A DNA stretch of 64,000 nt from a bacterium SCSIO 12643 (GCA_024398135.1 CP073750.1:2356001-2420000), one strand, 5' to 3'. Positions 15,216-23,977 are shown, counted from the first letter of the stretch. Notes: generated by a model not told the origin, from the letters alone. Program-made: numbers and translations.

Positions 15216-15923
15216 ATGATAGAAGTTCAACAGTTGCACAAAACATTTGGGAAACTTACCGTGCTCGATGGTTTGGATTTGAAGATTAAAGAAGGAGGCG
15301 TTTTTGCTGTGCTCGGGCCAAATGGTTCTGGGAAAACCACTTTAATTAAATGTATTTTGGGGATGGTCATTCCTCAAAAAGGAGATATCATTTTTGATCA
15401 TGAAAATATCATAGGTAAATCTGATTATCGAAACAAGATTAACTATATGCCTCAGATTGCGAATTTTCCCGCAAACCTGACGGTGATTGAGCTTATTCAA
15501 ATGGTCAAGAACTTAAGACCTAAAGAAGCGAATGAGCAGAATCTGATTTCATTGTTTGGAATTGAACCTTTCCTAAACAAGAAGCTTGGAAATTTATCCG
15601 GAGGTACAAAACAAAAAGTGAATATCATTTTGGCTTTTATGTTTGAAAGTGACCTGATTATTCTGGATGAGCCCACAACAGGTTTAGATCCGATCGCTCT
15701 GATTCATTTGAAAGAGTTGATCGAGAAAGCTAAAAATCAGGGGAAGACGATTTTGATTACCACGCATATAATGAGCTTGGTGGATGAAATTGCAGACGAG
15801 ATTGTATTCTTACTTGATGGTAAAATTTATTTTAAAGGTAGTGTGCAGGAATTGAAGACCGAAACTGATGAGAAGGATCTGGAGCACGCTATTGCTAACT
15901 TATTAACGAAGAAAAATGTTTAA
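15216..15923 (+). CDS. nosF: NosF ABC transporter ATPase
   Basis: 235 aa ATP-binding subunit that powers the NosFY transporter, thought to supply a sulfur species or otherwise drive CuZ assembly through NosD. Walker A is GPNGSGKTT (about 34-42), the signature is LSGGTKQKV, Walker B is LIILDEPTTGLDP and the switch histidine is TTHIMS. It follows nosD by 19 bases, and its last 8 bases overlap the start of nosY. Confidence 0.95.
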   Translation: MIEVQQLHKTFGKLTVLDGLDLKIKEGGVFAVLGPNGSGKTTLIKCILGMVIPQKGDIIFDHENIIGKSDYRNKINYMPQIANFPANLTVIELIQMVKNLRPKEANEQNLISLFGIEPFLNKKLGNLSGGTKQKVNIILAFMFESDLIILDEPTTGLDPIALIHLKELIEKAKNQGKTILITTHIMSLVDEIADEIVFLLDGKIYFKGSVQELKTETDEKDLEHAIANLLTKKNV

Positions 15924-16698
15924 GATATTAAAATATAGTTTTTACGACCTGATGCGTAGTAGATGGAGCTATGTGTATTTCGCTTTTTATCTGGCATTGG
16001 GATTTGTTTTATTGTTTTTGAATAACGATGTTTCAAAAGCCGTGATTACTTTGATGAATATTATCATCGTACTTACGCCTTTAATTGGAACTATTTTTGG
16101 CGTGATGTATTTCTATAACTCGAAGGAGTTTACGGAGTTGTTATTGGCCCAGCCCATTAAACGAAGTAAAATCTTTATGGGGCAGTTTGTTGGAGTAGCA
16201 TTATCACTCGCTTTGAGCTTGTCTCTTGGATTAGGGATTCCATTTTTATTGTACGGAATATTTCAATCCAATGCCATATTTGACTTTGGACTTCTATTGG
16301 TTGTTGGGTGTTTTTTAAACTTCATTTTCGTGGCTTTAGCTTTTAATATTGCTTTGTCAAATGAGAATAAGATTAAAGGTTTCGGATATGCTATTCTGAT
16401 GTGGTTGTTTTTAGCGGTCATTTATGATGGGATGTTTTTGATCTCTCTAGTGGTATTTGATGACTATCCTTTGGATAAATTCTCGCTTATTGCTACAATG
16501 TTTAATCCAATAGATTTATCTCGAATTTTGATTTTGTTGAAGTTGGATATATCTGCATTACTAGGGTATACAGGAGCGGTATTTAAACAATTCTTTGGGA
16601 CAGGATTAGGTTTATTTGTCTCATTAGGAGTATTGTCTTTATGGGTAATATTTCCAATTTGGAGAATCAATGTGAAATTAAAGAAAAAGGATTTTTAG
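15916..16698 (+). CDS. nosY: NosY ABC transporter permease
   Basis: 260 aa with about six membrane segments. It is the membrane partner of NosF, with the ABC-2 type fold and the family feature FTELLLAQPIKRSKIFMGQF after the second segment. It overlaps nosF by 8 bases and is followed 1 base later by a lipoprotein gene, so all are likely on one transcript from about 12780. Confidence 0.93.
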   Translation: MFKILKYSFYDLMRSRWSYVYFAFYLALGFVLLFLNNDVSKAVITLMNIIIVLTPLIGTIFGVMYFYNSKEFTELLLAQPIKRSKIFMGQFVGVALSLALSLSLGLGIPFLLYGIFQSNAIFDFGLLLVVGCFLNFIFVALAFNIALSNENKIKGFGYAILMWLFLAVIYDGMFLISLVVFDDYPLDKFSLIATMFNPIDLSRILILLKLDISALLGYTGAVFKQFFGTGLGLFVSLGVLSLWVIFPIWRINVKLKKKDF

Positions 16699-16699
16699 T

Positions 16700-17215
16700 A
16701 TGAAAGTGTCAAAAGTGATATATGGATTAATGATGGTTTTAGCTTTGGTAGCTTGTAATCAAAATCCATCTCAATCAAATACGAATGCCGAAGTTGCGAA
16801 TGAAGAGCCTACACAGGCAGAAATGGCGGCAAAAACCGAGCGCTTAATTTCTCAGTTGATTAAGCCTGAAGATTTAGGGTTACAGGGGAACGAAAACAAG
16901 AAATGGGTCATCAATCCTGAGAGTTATAAAAAGTTGATGCAGGTAAAACAGCAGATTTATGCGATCTCAGGATATATGGATTCATATGAGATTGCCAGAT
17001 TCAATGAAATCGGTAATGAAATCTTAAATTTTGTCGAAACAATTCCAGAATTAGAAGATGCTCAGGCAAATGCTGAGATGCAAAAAGTCCTGAAAATCAC
17101 TAAAAATCAGTGCTTGAAGCTTATAGAGAGTGATTTGCAAAATGCTCAGGTAGCGGTAGTTAACTTGAGTATTCTCTATGATGAAGTGCCCAAATATTTC
17201 GTATCTAAAAAATAA
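16700..17215 (+). CDS. Lipoprotein of unknown function at the end of the nos operon
   Basis: 171 aa. It has a clear lipobox, LALVACNQ (Cys about 19), then a low-complexity Ser/Asn/Glu linker and a mainly helical, charged domain (IYAISGYMDSYEIARFNEIG, LKITKNQCLKLIESDLQNAQ). No heme, iron-sulfur or obvious copper motif is present. The ATG lies 1 base after the nosY stop, which ties it to the nos genes. I do not recognise the family; a role in NosZ maturation or anchoring is only a positional guess. Confidence 0.75.
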   Translation: MKVSKVIYGLMMVLALVACNQNPSQSNTNAEVANEEPTQAEMAAKTERLISQLIKPEDLGLQGNENKKWVINPESYKKLMQVKQQIYAISGYMDSYEIARFNEIGNEILNFVETIPELEDAQANAEMQKVLKITKNQCLKLIESDLQNAQVAVVNLSILYDEVPKYFVSKK

Positions 17216-17297
17216 AAGAAACAATATTTTTTTGCATTACTGTTTGTATTACATTTATCGGTTATAAAAAAAGGGAAGTTTTTTAGTACAAACTAGT

Positions 17298-18362
17298 ATG
17301 TATAAAACTATTAATGGAATTCAGCACATCGGAGTTGGGGTGCCAGATCATGCTGAGTCCTGGAAGTGGTATCGTCAGAATTTCGGGATGGATATCTGCT
17401 TTTTTAATGGCGCTGCGGAAGCGCCTCTAATGCAGATATATACCAGAGGGGATGTGATTAACAAACAGGCTGCGATGATATCCAATTTGCATGGTGGATG
17501 CGCCATGGAGATTGTTACACCAATTTCTTTTAAATCATCAGACGCAAAGTTCAAATATGAATTGGGTGATTTAGGTATTTTCAGTGGCATTATTAAGGCT
17601 CCTGATTTGCAATTTGCGCATAAAAAGTTTACGGAAAACAGTGTAAACATCTTAGGAGATATTAAGAAATCTCCAATCGGAAAAGAATCATTTTTTATCA
17701 CCGATCCCAATGGATTATTTTTTCAAATAACCGTTGGAAATAACTGGTTTATTCAACCTAAAAAGGGAGTCACTGGAGGACCTGTAGGTGTGATGATTGG
17801 AGTTTCGGATATTGATGAGTCGTTAAAATTATATGCCGATATTCTAGGGTACGATAAAGTATTAATGGATGAAATAGGTGTATTTGAAGATTGGAAAGAT
17901 ATACCTGGCGGACATAAGAAGTTTAGACGGGTATTACTCACACAGTCAAATAAACCTGGAGGTGGATTTGCGAATCTAACCGGTGAGACTTTTATTGAGT
18001 TGGTACAAGCTTTCGATTATACGCCTAGAAAGATTTTTAAAGATCGAATTTGGGGAGATAAGGGATTTGTACATCTAGGGTTTGATGTGAGAGGGATGAA
18101 AGATCTGGGAAAGGACCTTGCTGCTAAAGGTTTTGGTTTTACCTGTGATACAGATGATGCATTAACGATGGGAGGTTCAACTCAGGTGCATTGTACATAT
18201 ATCGAAGATCCCGATGGTATTCTGATCGAGCTGATTGAAGTGTTTAAAATTCCGATTATTGAGAAGCTAGGGATTTATTTGAATGTAGAAAAAAGAAATC
18301 CTCAAAAGCCTCTACCAAGCTTTATGTTAAAAGCAATGCGTTTTTCCAGAGTTCGAGATTAG
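17298..18362 (+). CDS. Two-domain VOC (glyoxalase/dioxygenase fold) protein
   Basis: 354 aa with two vicinal-oxygen-chelate modules, starting INGIQHIGVGVPDHAESWKW (about 4-23) and GGPVGVMIGVSDIDESLKLY (about 160-180), each closing with a DPNG or DPDG loop (ITDPNGLFFQITV; IEDPDGILIELIE). VOC proteins are metal enzymes, including extradiol dioxygenases, glyoxalases and epimerases. Metal ligand candidates are His 10 in the first module and the HLGFD and final ELIE segments of the second. The reaction cannot be told. It follows the nos operon after an 82-base gap without a clear terminator. Confidence 0.75.
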   Translation: MYKTINGIQHIGVGVPDHAESWKWYRQNFGMDICFFNGAAEAPLMQIYTRGDVINKQAAMISNLHGGCAMEIVTPISFKSSDAKFKYELGDLGIFSGIIKAPDLQFAHKKFTENSVNILGDIKKSPIGKESFFITDPNGLFFQITVGNNWFIQPKKGVTGGPVGVMIGVSDIDESLKLYADILGYDKVLMDEIGVFEDWKDIPGGHKKFRRVLLTQSNKPGGGFANLTGETFIELVQAFDYTPRKIFKDRIWGDKGFVHLGFDVRGMKDLGKDLAAKGFGFTCDTDDALTMGGSTQVHCTYIEDPDGILIELIEVFKIPIIEKLGIYLNVEKRNPQKPLPSFMLKAMRFSRVRD

Positions 18363-18431
18363 CTAGTTAAGTATTTAAATACATTGTAGTTAACCCTAGA
18401 TTTAGAATAAAAGACCTTTTGGTGTTTAATA

Positions 18432-18447
18432 GGTGACTAAAATCACC
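18432..18447 (+). promoter_or_regulatory. Crp/Fnr-like operator upstream of the fasciclin gene
   Basis: GGTGACTAAAATCACC is a perfect 5-base inverted repeat around a 6-base spacer (TGA-N6-TCA). Its centre is 51.5 bases before TAATTTTG (18491-18498), the same distance as at nosZ. Confidence 0.55.
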
Positions 18448-18490
18448 GTTTAGGCTATCATTTGTCATGATGCAATGAATAGGCAGTGCC

Positions 18491-18498
18491 TAATTTTG
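18491..18498 (+). promoter_or_regulatory. -7 promoter element of the fasciclin gene
   Basis: TAATTTTG matches TAnnTTTG and lies 34 bases before the ATG. No TTG box is found at normal spacing, which fits an activator-dependent promoter served by the palindrome at 18432-18447. Confidence 0.5.
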
Positions 18499-18532
18499 GT
18501 AAGCAGAAAAAAAATCATTAAAAACTGTTATC

Positions 18533-19117
18533 ATGAAAAAGTCTTTTTTAATTGTTGCAATTGCAGCAACATCAATAGCTTTTACCTCGTGTGGGGGCGG
18601 GGAACAGGCAGCGGCTCCTGAAGCTGCACCGGCTCAAGAAGCCAAAACTGAAGTGAAAACACATGGACAATCTGGAGTGGTTGATGATGTGAGTCAGGCA
18701 AATATTCTAAACATTGCAATAGGGTCACCAGATCATTCAACATTGGTTGCTGCGGTTCAAGCTGCACAAATCGAAGATGTATTGGTAAATGCAGGACCAT
18801 TAACCGTGTTTGCACCAACAAACGCTGCATTTGATAAATTACCAGCGGGAACAGTAGAAGAGTTGGTTAAACCTGAAAACAAAGCCAAATTGGCGGGTAT
18901 TTTAACAGCGCATGCTGCACCAGGTAAATTTGATGATAAAGGGTTGAGAAAAGAAGCAAGAAAAGGACGTAAGTTATATATGGCTTCCGGAGACTATATC
19001 GAAGTTACTGTTGAGAACGATGAGGTGTTTGTAGGAGGTGCTAAAGTACTTGGGTATGCACCAGCAAGTAATGGAATGGTTGTTGTTGTAGACGGTGTCA
19101 TACTACCGGCTAAATAA
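18533..19117 (+). CDS. Fasciclin-domain lipoprotein
   Basis: 194 aa. The signal peptide ends in a lipobox (AFTSCGGG, Cys about 20), followed by an Ala/Glu/Pro linker and one FAS1 domain from about residue 60. The FAS1 marks are PDHSTLVAAVQAAQ, LTVFAPTNAAFDKLP (H1 box) and the closing NGMVVVVDGVILPA (H2 box). FAS1 proteins are surface or periplasmic adhesion-type modules; a function in bacteria is seldom proven. The promoter region resembles that of nosZ, so it may respond to the same signal. A strong terminator follows. Confidence 0.9.
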   Translation: MKKSFLIVAIAATSIAFTSCGGGEQAAAPEAAPAQEAKTEVKTHGQSGVVDDVSQANILNIAIGSPDHSTLVAAVQAAQIEDVLVNAGPLTVFAPTNAAFDKLPAGTVEELVKPENKAKLAGILTAHAAPGKFDDKGLRKEARKGRKLYMASGDYIEVTVENDEVFVGGAKVLGYAPASNGMVVVVDGVILPAK

Positions 19118-19191
19118 AATTTATTCGAAATACCCGAATCAAGATATAAATTAGTTGGATTAGATTTAATTAAGATTCGAGATTGAGAGAG

Positions 19192-19217
19192 AACTCCGGG
19201 ATTCCCGGAGTTTTTTT
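19192..19217 (+). terminator. Rho-independent terminator after the fasciclin gene
   Basis: AACTCCGGG pairs with CCCGGAGTT across a 3-base ATT loop, followed by a T run. Confidence 0.9.
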
Positions 19218-19223
19218 ATGCAT

Positions 19224-19255
19224 AAAAAAAGCCAATGATTTCTCATCGGCTTTTT
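19224..19255 (-). terminator. Terminator for the secreted protein gene (minus strand)
   Basis: AAAAAAAGCC-AATGA and TCATC-GGCTTTTT form a hairpin around TTTC with an A run on the plus strand, that is, a T run in the minus-strand RNA. It lies about 20 bases beyond the stop at 19276. Confidence 0.75.
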
Positions 19256-19275
19256 CATTTAAATGTCTTTTGGAA

Positions 19276-20094
19276 TTACTTTCCTTTCTTTCTCAACGCT
19301 ACGCTAGTACAATTATCAATGTTCAATGTTTTTAAAGCCAATTGAATTGCTGTGCTGTGCGTTTTTGCTGTACCTACCACTTTGTCTTCATAAGTGATTT
19401 GAGAATTCGTTAAATCCCAGTAAAAAATGTATTGATCATTTACTCTAATGAACCTTTTACCATTATACTTACCAATGTAGATATTGTTAGTTGTAAGGTT
19501 GTATTCAGTACCTTTTGGCTCGTATAATTGAGCTAAGAATTCATTCTCATCTTTTGAATAAATATCGCAGTAACATCTGCCTTTAAAAACTTCCTCTTCG
19601 ATTTGAGTAATAGATAAATAGGTTACTTTCCATCCTTTAGCAGTTTTGATACTTACCAATTCCATTAAACTGGTTTCTTCAGATAAAGTTTCGCCATCTT
19701 TAGTAGTAGCTACTTTTACTTCAAAACTTGAAATACCGGTTTTACTACGAACATTTAAGTAATTGATGTTTGCAATAGTCCATGTTCTTGAAATAGAACC
19801 TTGCCCGATTAATTTTAACGTAGCATCACGCAATTGTTTGTAATCAAAATTGTTTACGTCACCACGGCCATCAATTCCTACGTGGATGATAGACCCTTTA
19901 AAAGCCTGGCTGAAATTCTGGATAAAATGATCCGGAGTTCCTGACTCAGACATGGTGTTAAACGTATTTTGAAAAGTTGTTTCAATAAACGATTTATATT
20001 CTGCTTTTAAATCACCACCCTCATTTTGGGCAAAAGTGAATTGTCCAAGACCTAAGAAGATGGTTAAGAGCACTAAAAGACGAGCGTTTTTCAT
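19276..20094 (-). CDS. Secreted protein of unknown function
   Basis: 272 aa with a standard signal peptide cleaved after FTFAQ. The mature part begins with a charged helix, and its middle (about 80-160) has alternating strands that could be an NTF2-like or lipocalin-like fold. A cysteine pair, GRCYCDIYS, lies near residue 193 and another Cys near the end. The C-terminus is basic (ALRKKGK). No known family is recognised. It stands alone between two terminators and the paaE gene and is probably periplasmic. Confidence 0.7.
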   Translation of the reverse strand: MKNARLLVLLTIFLGLGQFTFAQNEGGDLKAEYKSFIETTFQNTFNTMSESGTPDHFIQNFSQAFKGSIIHVGIDGRGDVNNFDYKQLRDATLKLIGQGSISRTWTIANINYLNVRSKTGISSFEVKVATTKDGETLSEETSLMELVSIKTAKGWKVTYLSITQIEEEVFKGRCYCDIYSKDENEFLAQLYEPKGTEYNLTTNNIYIGKYNGKRFIRVNDQYIFYWDLTNSQITYEDKVVGTAKTHSTAIQLALKTLNIDNCTSVALRKKGK

Positions 20095-20153
20095 TGGTAT
20101 AAAATTTTATATGCTACGAAAGTATATTATTATCAGTATTATCCTAAAAAAAA

Positions 20154-21221
20154 TTAATCATCGAAGCTTACAACAACTTTTTCGGATGTTGGATGTGCCT
20201 GACACGTTAAAACATATCCGGCTTCCACTTCTTCATCAAGTAAAGAATAGTTCATGGTCATATTCGCAGTCCCCTCAAGCAATTTAGCTTTACATGTACA
20301 ACAAACCCCGCCTTTACATGAAAATGGTAAATCGATTCCGGCTTCTACTCCGGCTTGAAGAATATCCATTCCTTCAGTTTTTAACTCAAAATCGTATTCT
20401 TCATCATCTACGATAATTTTCACCTGAGCGTTCACTTTTTCAGATTCAGGAATCTCTTCAGCTTGTACTTCTTGCTTGTTTCCTGATGCATGGAATAGCT
20501 CAAAATGTACTTTGTGCTCATCTACATTATTTGAATCCAGGAAGCTCCTAATGTCTTCGGTCATTTTTTCAGGACCACACATGAAAAATTCATCCACCTG
20601 TTGAACATTAAATAACAGATTGTGCCAGATATTTAATTTTTCAGAATCAATACGTCCGTAAAAAGCATCAATTCCTCTGTTTTCCTGACTAAAAACCAAT
20701 TGTAAATTGAAACGTGATGGATATTTGTTTTTGATTTTGTCTAGCTCTTTTCCAAAGATGATAGAGTCCACATCCTTATTCCCGTAAATCAAAGTAAACG
20801 AACTGTTTTTTTCAGTTTGAAGTACATGTTTGATAATGCTTAGTAATGGAGTGATACCACTACCTGCGCCAAATGCCAAATATCTTTTTTGGTTGTCAGC
20901 TTTATATTCACTGTGGAAATGACCAGTAGGTTGCATCACATCCAAATGATCACCAATATTCAATTCGTTATTCGCATACGTAGAGAAAATCCCGGAAGGA
21001 ACCTGCTTGATCGCTACACGAAGTTCATTCTCATGCGGAGCAGAACAAATAGAGTAGGCACGTCTTACATCTTCATTATTAATCGTAGTCTTCAAAGTGA
21101 TGTATTGTCCAGGAATAAACTGGTAATCATCCTTTAAATTATTTGGAATTTCAAATGCTACAGATACGGTATCTGCAGTTTCCTTTCTAACGTCTTTTAC
21201 TAGTAATGAATTAAAGTGCAT
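20154..21221 (-). CDS. paaE: Phenylacetyl-CoA epoxidase reductase subunit
   Basis: 355 aa electron-transfer subunit that moves electrons from NAD(P)H through FAD and a 2Fe-2S cluster to the PaaA di-iron site. The order is a FAD domain with RAYSICSAP (about 55-63), an NAD domain with GAGSGITPLLSI (about 113-124), and a plant-type ferredoxin domain at the C-terminus with CKGGVCCTCKAKLLEG and a distal Cys (LTCQAHP). It faces away from paaA across a 223-base promoter region instead of following paaD as in E. coli. Confidence 0.92.
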   Translation of the reverse strand: MHFNSLLVKDVRKETADTVSVAFEIPNNLKDDYQFIPGQYITLKTTINNEDVRRAYSICSAPHENELRVAIKQVPSGIFSTYANNELNIGDHLDVMQPTGHFHSEYKADNQKRYLAFGAGSGITPLLSIIKHVLQTEKNSSFTLIYGNKDVDSIIFGKELDKIKNKYPSRFNLQLVFSQENRGIDAFYGRIDSEKLNIWHNLLFNVQQVDEFFMCGPEKMTEDIRSFLDSNNVDEHKVHFELFHASGNKQEVQAEEIPESEKVNAQVKIIVDDEEYDFELKTEGMDILQAGVEAGIDLPFSCKGGVCCTCKAKLLEGTANMTMNYSLLDEEVEAGYVLTCQAHPTSEKVVVSFDD

Positions 21222-21240
21222 ATTTCCATAAAATTTCCCG

Positions 21241-21248
21241 CAAAAGTA
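21241..21248 (-). promoter_or_regulatory. -7 promoter element of paaE
   Basis: TACTTTTG on the minus strand, 19 bases before the paaE ATG. No TTG box is seen at normal spacing. Confidence 0.5.
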
Positions 21249-21444
21249 TCATTTATGCGCAAAGAGGATTTCTCTTCAACCGTTTCTTTTTATATGTATC
21301 AATAATTGAGAATCTTACCATAAATATCAAGGATTAAAATTATCTCCTCGCGCGTATGTATTTTTGTGAAATATTTTATGGGTTTTTGTCATAAAGTTTG
21401 CGTATAATATTTTATAAAATTGTGACATAATAAATTTATTAGCA

Positions 21445-22380
21445 ATGACTGAAGAAAAATTAGAACAGAATTTTCAGGATCGGATCGATGCAGAAATGAA
21501 AATTGAGCCGAGAGAATGGATGCCGGAAGGGTATCGTAAGCATTTGATCCGTCAGATATCTCAGCATGCACATAGTGAGGTGATTGGAATGCAACCGGAA
21601 GGGAACTGGATCACCCGCGCTCCTTCTTTGAGAGCGAAAATGGTGTTGATGGCTAAGATTCAGGATGAAGCCGGTCATGGGTTGTATTTATATAGTGCGT
21701 GTGAAACATTGGGTATAAGTAGAGATGAACTTATAGAACAATTGCATTCAGGTAAAGCAAAGTATGCGAGTATATTTAATTATCCAACTTTGAACTGGGC
21801 CGATATGGGCGCTGTAGGGTGGTTAGTTGATGGTGCGGCAATCGTAAATCAGGTTTCACTGCAAAGAACATCTTATGGACCTTATTCCAGAGGGATGATC
21901 AAAATTTGTAAAGAGGAAAGTTTTCACCAACGTCAGGGATATGAGATTATCGCTAATATGGCTAAGGGAACACCAGAACAAAAGCAAATGGCGCAAGATG
22001 CGTTAAATAGATTCTGGTGGCCGTCATTGATGATGTTTGGTCCACATGATTCGGATTCTCCAAATAGCGGAAATGCGATGAAATGGAAAATTAAAAGAGA
22101 AAGTAATGACGTATTACGTCAAAGATTCATTGATAAAACAGTTCAGCAAGCTGAAGTAATTGGTTTGACTGTGCCGGATTCGGAATTAAAATGGAATGAA
22201 GAAAAAGGAAGTTATGATTCTGGAGAAATAGACTGGGAAGAGTTTTATCAGGTAATTAATGGTAATGGTTTGGCAAATCGTCAACGTGTGGCACAACATA
22301 AAAAAGCGCACGATGAAGGTGCCTGGGTGAGAGCTGCAGCCAAAGCCTATTCAGAAAAGCATAAAGAAGTTTTAGTTTAA
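21445..22380 (+). CDS. paaA: Phenylacetyl-CoA epoxidase catalytic subunit
   Basis: 311 aa di-iron oxygenase subunit that forms the ring-1,2-epoxide of phenylacetyl-CoA, the oxygen-using step of aerobic phenylacetate breakdown. The ferritin-like iron ligands are visible as [11 protein letters not shown] and [13 protein letters not shown], with further family signatures [20 protein letters not shown] and [14 protein letters not shown]. It heads the paaABCD unit, and paaB starts 11 bases later. Confidence 0.96.
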   Translation: MTEEKLEQNFQDRIDAEMKIEPREWMPEGYRKHLIRQISQHAHSEVIGMQPEGNWITRAPSLRAKMVLMAKIQDEAGHGLYLYSACETLGISRDELIEQLHSGKAKYASIFNYPTLNWADMGAVGWLVDGAAIVNQVSLQRTSYGPYSRGMIKICKEESFHQRQGYEIIANMAKGTPEQKQMAQDALNRFWWPSLMMFGPHDSDSPNSGNAMKWKIKRESNDVLRQRFIDKTVQQAEVIGLTVPDSELKWNEEKGSYDSGEIDWEEFYQVINGNGLANRQRVAQHKKAHDEGAWVRAAAKAYSEKHKEVLV

Positions 22381-22391
22381 ATACAGGAGAT

Positions 22392-22685
22392 ATGTCAGTA
22401 GATAATAATCAAGGTCAACTTTGGGAAGTTTTTATTCAATCTAAAAATAACTTGCCATACAAACATGTAGGAAGTATTCATGCTTCAGATAAAAACATGG
22501 CATTGCAAAATGCACGTGATTTATACACAAGAAGAGGTGAAGGAAGAGGAATATGGGTTGTGCCATCAAATTGTATCGTTGCTTCTGATCCTGTAGATGA
22601 AGCTTCATTTTTTGATCCATCAGAAGATAAGGTGTATCGTCACCCTACTTTTTATGTAATGCCTGAAGGTGCTAAAAATATTTAA
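22392..22685 (+). CDS. paaB: Phenylacetyl-CoA epoxidase subunit PaaB
   Basis: 97 aa structural subunit that bridges PaaAC dimers. It begins WEVFIQSKNNLPYKHVGSIH and continues NARDLYTRRGEGRGIWVVP, which is the family core. It sits between paaA and paaC with gaps of 11 and 3 bases. Confidence 0.95.
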   Translation: MSVDNNQGQLWEVFIQSKNNLPYKHVGSIHASDKNMALQNARDLYTRRGEGRGIWVVPSNCIVASDPVDEASFFDPSEDKVYRHPTFYVMPEGAKNI

Positions 22686-22688
22686 GCT

Positions 22689-23447
22689 ATGACGGATAAA
22701 GAGATGTTATTCCAATATTGCCTAAGAATGGGAGATACACATAATGTGCTGGCGCATAGAATGGGTGAATGGTGTACCAATGGGCATATTTTGGAAGAAG
22801 ATATTGCGATGACCAATATTGCTTTAGATCATATTGGAGCAGCACGTGCCTGGTTGACTTACGCAGGTGAGGTTGAAGGTAAAGGACGTACAGAAGACGA
22901 TTTAGCTTATTTCCGTGATGAGCGAGCATATTTCAATATGTTAATAGCTGAGTTACCAAATGGAAATTTTGCAGATACCATTGCACGTAATTTTATGTTT
23001 GATGTATTTTCCGTTTTATATTATTCAGAACTTCAAAATAGTTCTGATGAAACGATTGCCGGGATTGCAGCTAAAGTTTTAAAAGAGGTGAAGTATCATT
23101 ATAAACATTCTGCCGATTGGGTTTTACGTTTAGGTGATGGAACCGAAGAAAGTCATCAAAAAATGCAAGATGCCATTGATGAAGTTTGGAGATTTACCGG
23201 AAACATGTTTGAAATGGATGTGGTTGATCAAACTTTAGCCGATGCAGGTGTTGGAGTAGATGCGTCTGAGTTACAGGCCACGTGGTTAAATCTGGTTCAA
23301 AAAACAATCGAAGAAGCTACATTAAAGTTACCGGAAAACAATTACATGATATCAGGAAGTAAAGAAGGAATGCATACAGAAGCATTAGGTCATATGTTGG
23401 CGGAAATGCAATCCTTAGCACGTGCCTATCCTGATGCTAAATGGTAA
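22689..23447 (+). CDS. paaC: Phenylacetyl-CoA epoxidase structural subunit PaaC
   Basis: 252 aa ferritin-like partner of PaaA that lacks a working metal site in the family. MGDTHNVLAHRMGEWCTNGH, IALDHIGAARAWL and KEVKYHYKHSADWVLRLGDG are clear family segments. It follows paaB by 3 bases and precedes paaD within the same unit. Confidence 0.95.
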   Translation: MTDKEMLFQYCLRMGDTHNVLAHRMGEWCTNGHILEEDIAMTNIALDHIGAARAWLTYAGEVEGKGRTEDDLAYFRDERAYFNMLIAELPNGNFADTIARNFMFDVFSVLYYSELQNSSDETIAGIAAKVLKEVKYHYKHSADWVLRLGDGTEESHQKMQDAIDEVWRFTGNMFEMDVVDQTLADAGVGVDASELQATWLNLVQKTIEEATLKLPENNYMISGSKEGMHTEALGHMLAEMQSLARAYPDAKW

Positions 23448-23458
23448 AAAGAAAAAAG

Positions 23459-23956
23459 ATGACAGTAGAAAAAATATCATTAGATACCGTTTGGGAAGTC
23501 TTGAATAAGATTCCTGATCCGGAAATTCCTGTCATTTCAATTGTTGAGTTAGGGGTAGTTCGTGATGTGAGCCTTGAGAATGATCAGGTTTTGATCACGA
23601 TTACCCCAACTTATACAGGCTGTCCGGCCACAAATATTTTTGAAGCTGATATTTTAACTTCTATGAAGGAATTGGGGATAGAGAATGCCCAAATAAAATA
23701 TCAGTACCAACCCGCCTGGACTACAGATTGGTTATCTGAAGAGTCCAGAGAAAAATTAAGAGTTTACGGAATTGCACCACCAGATGGTAAAACCAGTGAT
23801 AAAAGATATTTACTTGGCGAAACACCAACGGTTAAATGTGTACAATGTAACTCTGAAAACACCAGAATGATCAGTCCATTCGGTTCAACCGCATGTAAAT
23901 CCCTATATCAATGCAATGAATGCTTAGAGACATTTGATTATTTCAAGTGTATTTAA
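23459..23956 (+). CDS. paaD: Phenylacetyl-CoA epoxidase maturation protein PaaD
   Basis: About 165 aa. A MIP18/DUF59 domain (IPDPEIPVISIVELGVVRDV; TPTYTGCPAT) is followed by a zinc-ribbon-like tail with paired cysteines (CVQCNSENT, YQCNECLETFDYFKC). PaaD is thought to help insert iron or iron-sulfur into the epoxidase complex. The frame opens at an ATG at 23441 overlapping the end of paaC, but the ATG at 23459, after an A/G-rich stretch, matches the usual N-terminus better. No paaG, paaZ, paaJ or paaK follows. Confidence 0.92.
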   Translation: MTVEKISLDTVWEVLNKIPDPEIPVISIVELGVVRDVSLENDQVLITITPTYTGCPATNIFEADILTSMKELGIENAQIKYQYQPAWTTDWLSEESREKLRVYGIAPPDGKTSDKRYLLGETPTVKCVQCNSENTRMISPFGSTACKSLYQCNECLETFDYFKCI

Positions 23957-23977
23957 TCTATAAATAAGTATACCTGA

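Noticed and set aside
17298-18362. Reading the VOC protein as 4-hydroxyphenylpyruvate dioxygenase
   Set aside because: The module order is similar, but the HPPD C-terminal signature is not recognisable, so only the fold is claimed.
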